Positions 1 through 4,220 of a stretch of DNA of 7,354 bases are shown here, in pieces. The DNA is from an uncultured Eubacteriales bacterium (GTDB lineage Bacteria; Bacillota; Clostridia; Oscillospirales; CAG-272). Where the stretch lies: assembly GCA_900555785.1 (NCBI GenBank), contig USMO01000081.1:1-7354 (forward strand). The letters are read 5' to 3'. Position numbers and translations under genes: made by a program. Below the pieces are notes generated by a model. That model saw only the letters and a program-made list of their open reading frames with translations, was not told the origin of the DNA and did no database searches. Numbering within the stretch: position 1 is the first letter of the stretch; each line of letters opens with the position of its first letter.

Positions 1-25
1 GGAACCCTCTTTTGGAGAGGGTTCC
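1..25 (+). repeat. First hairpin of repeat copy 1
   Basis: The arms GGAACCCTCT (1-10) and AGAGGGTTCC (16-25) are perfectly complementary around the loop TTTGG. It is not followed by a T tract, so on its own it is a poor intrinsic terminator. It corresponds to the hairpin at 351-376 in copy 2. Confidence 0.8.
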
Positions 26-26
26 T

Positions 27-52
27 CCCTCCCCAAACCCCTCCCACCTCCC
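27..52 (-). other. Potential G-quadruplex motif in the spacer of repeat copy 1
   Basis: The minus strand has five runs of three or four G at 50-52, 43-45, 38-41, 31-34 and 27-29, separated by loops of 4, 1, 3 and 1 bases. This satisfies the usual four-tract pattern. The G-rich strand is the template if the repeat is transcribed rightward, so the RNA would be C-rich. Folding in the cell is not shown by the sequence. Confidence 0.5.
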
Positions 53-54
53 AG

Positions 55-124
55 AACTTCCCTGCACGGCTCCCGCCGACCGGTTTTCAACCGAGTCGGC
101 GGGGCTATGCAGGGAAGTTTTTGT
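55..124 (+). terminator. Second hairpin of repeat copy 1 with T tract, probable intrinsic terminator
   Basis: The outer arms at 55-66 and 108-119 (AACTTCCCTGCA and its complement) pair over 12 bp. Inner arms CCCGCCGAC (72-80) and GTCGGCGGG (95-103) pair over 9 bp, and CGG/CCG closes the top. GTTTTTGTTTGTG follows on the plus strand. The structure is long for an intrinsic terminator, but the strong GC stem plus T-rich tail fits one for a rightward gene beyond the left edge. No such gene is visible, so the role is inferred. Confidence 0.55.
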
Positions 125-234
125 TTGTGTTTGGTCGCGGTTTTTCTTTTGTTACTTTCGTCAACCTTACGAGATCATCCCACCAATCAAGTGCGATAGC
201 CGCACTCTTTCAATCTTCTGCATCTCCCAAAACG

Positions 235-320
235 ACAAAAACTTTCCCGCAAGACCCCCGCCAATGGCACAGCGAATTTTGGTTCGCTGTACTTTATGGC
301 GGGGGTCTTGCGGGAAAGTT
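235..320 (-). terminator. Second hairpin of repeat copy 2 with T tract, probable pheT terminator
   Basis: Arms of 24 bases at 240-263 and 297-320 are perfectly complementary. A smaller hairpin sits inside, ACAGCGAA (269-276) against TTCGCTGT (283-290). On the minus strand the stem runs straight into TTTTTGTCGTTTT. No other T-tailed hairpin lies closer to the pheT stop, so this is the best candidate for the end of the pheST transcript. Read on the plus strand the hairpin lacks a T tract, so it should work mainly in the pheT direction. Confidence 0.6.
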
Positions 321-322
321 CT

Positions 323-353
323 GGGAGGGTCAGGGAGGTTTGGAGGGTAGGGG
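323..353 (+). other. G-tract cluster in the spacer of repeat copy 2
   Basis: The plus strand carries G runs at 323-325, 327-329, 333-335, 345-347 and 350-353. One loop is 9 bases, so this is a weaker G-quadruplex match than the one in copy 1. The G-rich strand is again the template relative to the direction of the repeat, as in copy 1. Confidence 0.35.
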
Positions 354-376
354 ACCCTCTGCGAAAGAGGGGTCCC
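351..376 (-). repeat. First hairpin of repeat copy 2
   Basis: GGGACCCTCT (351-360) pairs with AGAGGGGTCCC (366-376), with one extra G bulged and a 5-base loop. It lies about 20 bases past the pheT stop and has no T tract after it on the minus strand. It could protect the mRNA 3' end, which is a guess. Confidence 0.7.
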
Positions 377-395
377 TGCGCCTCCAAGGTCTTTC

Positions 396-2798
396 TCACC
401 CTCTCAACACCAACCCCATCTTGAACTTCAGGTCGTTCAGCATTTTTTTGGAGACCTTGTCGGCTTCTTCGACGGTCAGGGTCCGGTCGGAGGCACGAAG
501 GGTCACGCGCAGCGCAACCGACTTTTTGCCCTCGCCAACCTGGGGACCGCGATAAATGTCGAACAGCGTGATGTTTTCCACCAGCTTGCCGCCAGCCTTT
601 GCCATCACCCCTTCAATTGCACCGACTTCCATGTCCTCATCGCAGACAAACGCGAAATCGCGGGTCGTGGCAGGGTACTTCGGCAGAGCGCGGTAATGCT
701 TTTTCAGGTCGGCATGCGCAAAGATCGCATCGAATGCCAGTTCGGCAACCAGAACCGGCGCCGTGAACCCGTAGGCTTCTGCCACGCGGGGATCTGCCTG
801 ACCTAGAATGCCAAGCTCGGTCCCGTCCGCCGCCGTCACCCGGGCGCATCTGCCCGTGTGGTAGGCGGGGTGGTCGTGACAAGCGGTGTATTCACCCTTG
901 ATGCCGGCATCGGTAAGAACGGCTTCCACAATCCCCTTGAGCGCGTAGAAATCCACCTTTCCGTATGCGCCAAGCGTCAAAACCTTCTGCTCGACCGGCA
1001 GCTTGGTCCGGTCCCCGTTCGGCAGATAGACCATCGCCAACTCAAACAGGGACACGTTTTCGTTGCTCAGATTGTTGTTCCGCGCCAGAACCTCCAGCAT
1101 CGAGGGGAGCGCAGTGGTCCGCATGACGCTGGTATCCTCGCCGAGCGGGTTGGAAATGACAACCGATCGCCGCAGCACGCTGTCTGCCGGCATCCGGATT
1201 TTGTCGTAATACTTCGGGCTGATGAACGAGAAGGTGTGAATCTGCGAATAGCCAAGGTGCGCCAAATGATCCTCCACCGCGCACTCAAACTGCTGCTTCG
1301 GCGTCCTGCCGCCAAGCGTTGTTTTGGCGTTCATATAGGAGGCTTCAATCTTGTCGTAGCCCCACATCCGCACAACCTCTTCCGCAATGTCGTTCATGCA
1401 GCCGAGGTCCGCGCGCCAGGAGGGGACCAGAATCTGCCCGTCCTTGACCTCGCAGCCCAGCCCGGTCAGCGACTTCAGCATGTGCTCGACCGGAATGTGC
1501 GTCCCGAGGAAGGCGTTGTAGCGGTCGGGCGTGAAGGGCAGAACCGTCTGCTGCCACTTGTCCGGATAGACGTCAATTACGCCGTCCACCACCTCACCGA
1601 CACCCAGCAACTCCACCAGCTCACAGGCACGCTCCAGCGCATCCATGCAGTTTTCGCGGTCCAGTCCCTTTTCAAAACGACCGGAAGATTCGGTCCGCAT
1701 GCCGTTCTTCTTGGCGGTAACACGCACCGATGCGCCCATGAAGCAAGCCGACTCCAGAACCACGGTCTTGGTCGCGTCCGTGATTTCCGAGTTCGCGCCG
1801 CCCATCACGCCAGCCAGCGCGCAAGCCTTCTTTTTGTCCGCAATGACCAGCATCGTGTCGTCCAGCGTGTGCTCGCTGTCATCCAGCGCGCGGAAGACTT
1901 CGCCAGCCTTAGCGCGGCGAACGTTGATCTCCGAGCCATCGAGACACTGATAGTCAAACGCATGCATCGGCTGACCGTATTCCAGCATGACATAGTTCGT
2001 GATGTCGACCATATTGTTGATCGGTCTGACACCGGCAGCGCGCAGCCGCATCCGCATCCAGAGCGGGGAGGGCGCGATTTTGACATTCCTGACCACGCGC
2101 GCCGCGTAACGGTAGCAAAGCTCCGGTGCGGAAACGGTCACTTTCAGGTAGTTTTCCACCTTGTCCCCATCCCCGGTACCCTTGACGGTTGGCATGTGGA
2201 GCGTCAGCGGCTTGTCGAAGGAAACCGCAGCCTCGCGCGCCAGCCCGATAACGGACAGGCAGTCGGGGCGGTTGGAGGTGATCTCAAACTCAACAGTCGT
2301 GTCGCGAAGCAGCAGAACATCGCGAATGTCATCTCCGAGACGGTCTGCGCAGTTCTCGTCCAGGATCAGAATGCCGTTCTCCTCCTTGCCGGGCATGTCG
2401 TGAGCCGTCAGTTTCAGCTCGCCCATCGAGCAGAGCATACCGTCCGATTCCACGCCGCGCAGCTTTCCGGCTTTGATTGTCACATCCCCGGGCAGCTTTG
2501 CAACCGGCAGCGCCGCCGGGACCAGCGCACCGACAAACACGTTCTGCGCGCCGGTGACGATCTGAATGTCGCGCCCGAATTTTTCGCCCGCATCCAGACG
2601 GCAGACCCACAGATGGTCGGAATCCGGATGCTTTTCCATCTTCGTAACGCGCGCGACCACGACATTTTCAATGTCGCTGCCGAGCACTTCGTAGCCTTCG
2701 ACCTTCGAGCCGGTAATGGTCATGCGGTCGCAGAAATCCTGATCGGATATTTCATGGGTGTCCACAAAATCGGACAGCCAGTTTCTGGAAAGATTCAT
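396..2798 (-). CDS. pheT: Phenylalanyl-tRNA synthetase beta subunit
   Basis: This is the 800-residue beta subunit of the cytoplasmic alpha2-beta2 enzyme that attaches phenylalanine to tRNA-Phe. The length is normal for the bacterial family. The order of domains is complete: a tRNA-binding (OB-fold) domain around 42-150, with HPDSDHLWVC and the GVESDGMLCS segment; FEITSNRPDCLS at 171-182; the B3/B4 editing region around 215-400, with ALAGVMGG at 327-334; a B5 domain around 410-485, with PSWRADL and IAEEVVRMWGYDKI; the catalytic-like core to about 690; and the FDX-ACB anticodon-binding domain from about 705 to the end, with YPATTRDFAF. The start ATG has a perfect AGGAGG at 2806-2811 with a 7-base spacer. 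It follows pheS by 16 bases and must be co-transcribed under the T-box control ahead of pheS. Nothing is truncated. Confidence 0.98.
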   Translation of the reverse strand: MNLSRNWLSDFVDTHEISDQDFCDRMTITGSKVEGYEVLGSDIENVVVARVTKMEKHPDSDHLWVCRLDAGEKFGRDIQIVTGAQNVFVGALVPAALPVAKLPGDVTIKAGKLRGVESDGMLCSMGELKLTAHDMPGKEENGILILDENCADRLGDDIRDVLLLRDTTVEFEITSNRPDCLSVIGLAREAAVSFDKPLTLHMPTVKGTGDGDKVENYLKVTVSAPELCYRYAARVVRNVKIAPSPLWMRMRLRAAGVRPINNMVDITNYVMLEYGQPMHAFDYQCLDGSEINVRRAKAGEVFRALDDSEHTLDDTMLVIADKKKACALAGVMGGANSEITDATKTVVLESACFMGASVRVTAKKNGMRTESSGRFEKGLDRENCMDALERACELVELLGVGEVVDGVIDVYPDKWQQTVLPFTPDRYNAFLGTHIPVEHMLKSLTGLGCEVKDGQILVPSWRADLGCMNDIAEEVVRMWGYDKIEASYMNAKTTLGGRTPKQQFECAVEDHLAHLGYSQIHTFSFISPKYYDKIRMPADSVLRRSVVISNPLGEDTSVMRTTALPSMLEVLARNNNLSNENVSLFELAMVYLPNGDRTKLPVEQKVLTLGAYGKVDFYALKGIVEAVLTDAGIKGEYTACHDHPAYHTGRCARVTAADGTELGILGQADPRVAEAYGFTAPVLVAELAFDAIFAHADLKKHYRALPKYPATTRDFAFVCDEDMEVGAIEGVMAKAGGKLVENITLFDIYRGPQVGEGKKSVALRVTLRASDRTLTVEEADKVSKKMLNDLKFKMGLVLRG

Positions 2799-2814
2799 GT
2801 TTTAACCTCCTGTC

Positions 2815-3828
2815 TCAGAACTGCTTGAGGAAGCGTTCGTCGTTTTCGTAGAACAGCCGAATATCATCGATGCCGAGCGACGCCATTGCAATCCGCTCGA
2901 TGCCAAGCCCGAACGCAAAGCCGGTGTATTTTTCGGGGTCGATGTCACAGTTCGACAGCACGAACGGATGCACCATGCCGGCGCCGAGAATTTCAATCCA
3001 GCCCTCGCCCTTGCAAAGCCGGCAGCCCTTGCCGCCGCAGACGAAGCAGGAAACGTCCACTTCAGCCGACGGCTCGGTGAAGGGGAAGTGGTGCGGACGG
3101 AAGCGGATGCGGGTCGATTCGCCGAACATCCGCTTAGCAAAGGTGGCAAGCGTGCCCTTCAGGTCGCCCATCGTGATGCCTTCGTCCACAACCAGACCTT
3201 CCAGCTGATGGAACAGGGGAGAGTGCGTTGCGTCCAGCGCATCGGAACGGTAAACGCGACCGGGGGAGATGATGCGAATCGGCGGCTTGGTGTGCTCCAT
3301 CGTGCGGACCTGGACAGGCGAGGTCTGCGAGCGGAGCAGAATGTTGTCGGTGATATAAAAGGTGTCCTGCGTGTCACGCGCCGGATGGTTTTCCGGAATG
3401 TTCAGCGCCTGGAAGTTGTAGTAATCCAGTTCCACCTCGGGACCCTCGACGATCGAGAAGCCCATTCCGATGAAGATGTCCTCCAGCTCCCGCTGCACCT
3501 TGGTCAGCGGATGAATGTGTCCGTCCGGAACCGGGGAGGCAGGCATGGTGACGTCCAGCTTTTCTGCCTCCAGGCGATGTTCCAGCGCTTTTGCCTGCGC
3601 ATCCCGGGCGCGCTTTGCAATGGCTTCTTCGATGGTCGAGCGAACCTCGTTTGCCAGCTGCCCGATCTGCGGGCGTTCTTCGGCAGAGAGCGAGCCCATG
3701 CCGCGCAGCACAGCGGTCAGCTCTCCCTTTTTGCCAAGATAGCGGATCTTGACCTGCTCCAGATCGGCATCGACAGCTTCAATCTGTGCCAGCGCCGCTT
3801 CTTTGATTTTTGCGAGCTTTTCTTTCAT
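2815..3828 (-). CDS. pheS: Phenylalanyl-tRNA synthetase alpha subunit
   Basis: This is the catalytic alpha subunit (337 residues, normal length), a class II synthetase that makes phenylalanyl-adenylate and charges tRNA-Phe together with PheT. The N-terminal 90 or so residues form the charged coiled-coil arm that contacts tRNA. The catalytic domain starts near HPLTKVQREL (106-115). Class II motif 2 lies in the region GRVYRSDALDATHSPLFHQLEG (split here as GRVYRSDALDATHSP, then LFHQLEG), and motif 3 is GLGIERIAM (307-315). Cysteines 261, 264, 269 and 272 (CFVCGGKGCRLC) form a zinc-ribbon-like insert that I recall in many PheS proteins of Firmicutes. The reading frame stays open upstream to 3933, but that part lies inside the T-box terminator. 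The start at 3828 is chosen from its ribosome binding site and from the family start MKEKL. Confidence 0.98.
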   Translation of the reverse strand: MKEKLAKIKEAALAQIEAVDADLEQVKIRYLGKKGELTAVLRGMGSLSAEERPQIGQLANEVRSTIEEAIAKRARDAQAKALEHRLEAEKLDVTMPASPVPDGHIHPLTKVQRELEDIFIGMGFSIVEGPEVELDYYNFQALNIPENHPARDTQDTFYITDNILLRSQTSPVQVRTMEHTKPPIRIISPGRVYRSDALDATHSPLFHQLEGLVVDEGITMGDLKGTLATFAKRMFGESTRIRFRPHHFPFTEPSAEVDVSCFVCGGKGCRLCKGEGWIEILGAGMVHPFVLSNCDIDPEKYTGFAFGLGIERIAMASLGIDDIRLFYENDERFLKQF

Positions 3829-3837
3829 CTTGATTGA

Positions 3838-3843
3838 TCCTTT
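3838..3843 (-). promoter_or_regulatory. Ribosome binding site that fixes the pheS start
   Basis: The minus strand reads GAAAGGATC, with AAAGGA 9 bases ahead of the ATG at 3828. It sits after the T-box terminator, so it is only transcribed on readthrough. This supports 3828 over the upstream in-frame ATG at 3933. Confidence 0.75.
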
Positions 3844-3859
3844 CTTTGTTTTGACCGAC

Positions 3860-3899
3860 AAAAAACGCCCGTCCTGAAGAATTTCTTCCACAGGACGGG
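3860..3899 (-). terminator. T-box-controlled intrinsic terminator before pheS
   Basis: CCCGTCCTG (3899-3891) pairs with CAGGACGGG (3876-3868), with a further GAAG/CTTC pairing inside, followed by CG and six T (3865-3860) on the minus strand. The 5' arm contains the CCCG (3899-3896) that the T-box needs for the antiterminator, so the two structures exclude each other. Confidence 0.92.
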
Positions 3900-4115
3900 A
3901 CGCAAAACAGACATCCCGCGGTACCACCCGCATTTCGGCACAAAGCCAACACTCTGTTGACGGTAACGGTGTCCCCGTACCGGACTACCAGCCGCAGCCT
4001 TCATCCGATCTGCTCCGAAGGGAAACGCGCGTCTGCCCCGTATACACCGCTCGCAGCCCAGGCAGTGCTCTCTTGGATACGGTTTGGCAAAGCGCTGACT
4101 TCATCTCAGCATTTC
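3860..4115 (-). ncRNA. T-box leader (tRNA-Phe-sensing riboswitch) of pheST
   Basis: The leader binds uncharged tRNA-Phe and then lets transcription continue into pheST. The T-box core GGGTGGTACCGCGGG lies at about 3915-3931. Its UGGU (3926-3923) would pair with an ACCA tRNA end, which fits the A discriminator known for tRNA-Phe. Stem I can be built from UGCU (4111-4108) with AGCA (4014-4011), GAAG (4102-4099) with CUUC (4020-4017), and GCGCUUUGCC (4095-4086) with the arm at 4037-4027. This leaves a loop holding UUC at 4024-4022, the likely Phe specifier codon. AAGAGAGC lies in the distal part of Stem I. For the antiterminator, CGGG (3930-3927) pairs with CCCG (3899-3896). The start near 4115 is inferred from the promoter. 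Confidence 0.93.
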
Positions 4116-4121
4116 GATCCT

Positions 4122-4150
4122 ATTATAGCATATTTCTTTTGCTTTTGCAA
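4122..4150 (-). promoter_or_regulatory. Sigma-A type promoter for the pheST leader
   Basis: The minus strand has a perfect -10 TATAAT (4127-4122), and TTGCAA (4150-4145) lies 17 bases upstream as the -35. A perfect TTGACA at 4162-4157 is 29 bases from the -10, too far to serve it. Transcription would start near 4115, at the base of T-box Stem I. The promoter lies just past the terminator of the upstream gene. Confidence 0.75.
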
Positions 4151-4173
4151 GGCTTTTGTCAAAAAAAATCTGC

Positions 4174-4209
4174 AAAAAAGCACCGTTCCCCGGGAAAGGG
4201 GAACGGTGC
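4174..4209 (-). terminator. Intrinsic terminator of the substrate-binding protein gene
   Basis: GCACCGTTCCCC and its complement (4209-4198 and 4191-4180) form a perfect 12-bp stem with a 6-base loop. Six T follow on the minus strand (4179-4174), then a second T run at 4168-4161. It begins 11 bases after the stop codon at 4221 and separates this gene from pheST. Confidence 0.95.
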
Positions 4210-4220
4210 GAATTTGGAAA

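Larger units (their letters stand above)
1..127 (+). repeat. Composite palindromic repeat, copy 1 (may extend left of the window)
   Basis: Three parts follow each other. A hairpin at 1-25 has 10-bp arms and a 5-base loop. A C-rich spacer at 26-54 ends in CTCCCAGAACTT-like sequence. A long hairpin at 55-119 is followed by a T tract and T-rich sequence. The same order of parts, with similar sequence, appears on the opposite strand at 231-381, so this is a repeat unit and not a chance palindrome. No coding sequence is credible here. Read on the plus strand, it would lie at the 3' end of a rightward gene outside the window, which is an inference from the position of copy 2 relative to pheT. I do not recognise a named repeat family. 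Confidence 0.75.
231..381 (-). repeat. Composite palindromic repeat, copy 2, inverted relative to copy 1
   Basis: Read on the minus strand, the order is a GGGACCC-type hairpin (376-351), a C-rich spacer ending in CTCCCAGAACTT, a long hairpin (320-240), then GTTTTTGTCGTTTT. This is the order of parts and much of the sequence of copy 1 at 1-127. It begins about 15 bases after the pheT stop codon. The central parts of the long hairpins differ between the copies, while the outer ends, the spacers and the T-rich tails are alike. Positions 128-230 between the copies are partly T-rich with one weak 5-bp hairpin (191-205); I see no gene or clear site there. Confidence 0.75.

Noticed and set aside
1..381. 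CRISPR array or insertion sequence
   Set aside because: There are only two copies, in opposite orientation, without regular spacers, and no transposase gene lies between them.
12..555. Short open frames across the left intergenic region
   Set aside because: They run through the palindromic repeats and into pheT antisense, with no recognisable protein.
858..2828. A 656-codon open frame on the plus strand opposite pheT
   Set aside because: It mirrors pheT codon by codon, has no family motif and no good ribosome binding site. Long antisense open frames are common opposite GC-rich genes.
2968..3837. A 289-codon open frame on the plus strand opposite pheS
   Set aside because: It lies entirely over pheS, which is certain, and shows no recognisable domain.
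3829..3933. An N-terminal extension of PheS by 35 residues
   Set aside because: The extension would be translated from the T-box and terminator sequence. The ribosome binding site and family start point to 3828.
4157..4162. A perfect TTGACA on the minus strand as the pheS -35 box
   Set aside because: It is 29 bases from the TATAAT, well beyond the usual 16-18. TTGCAA at 4145-4150 has the right spacing.
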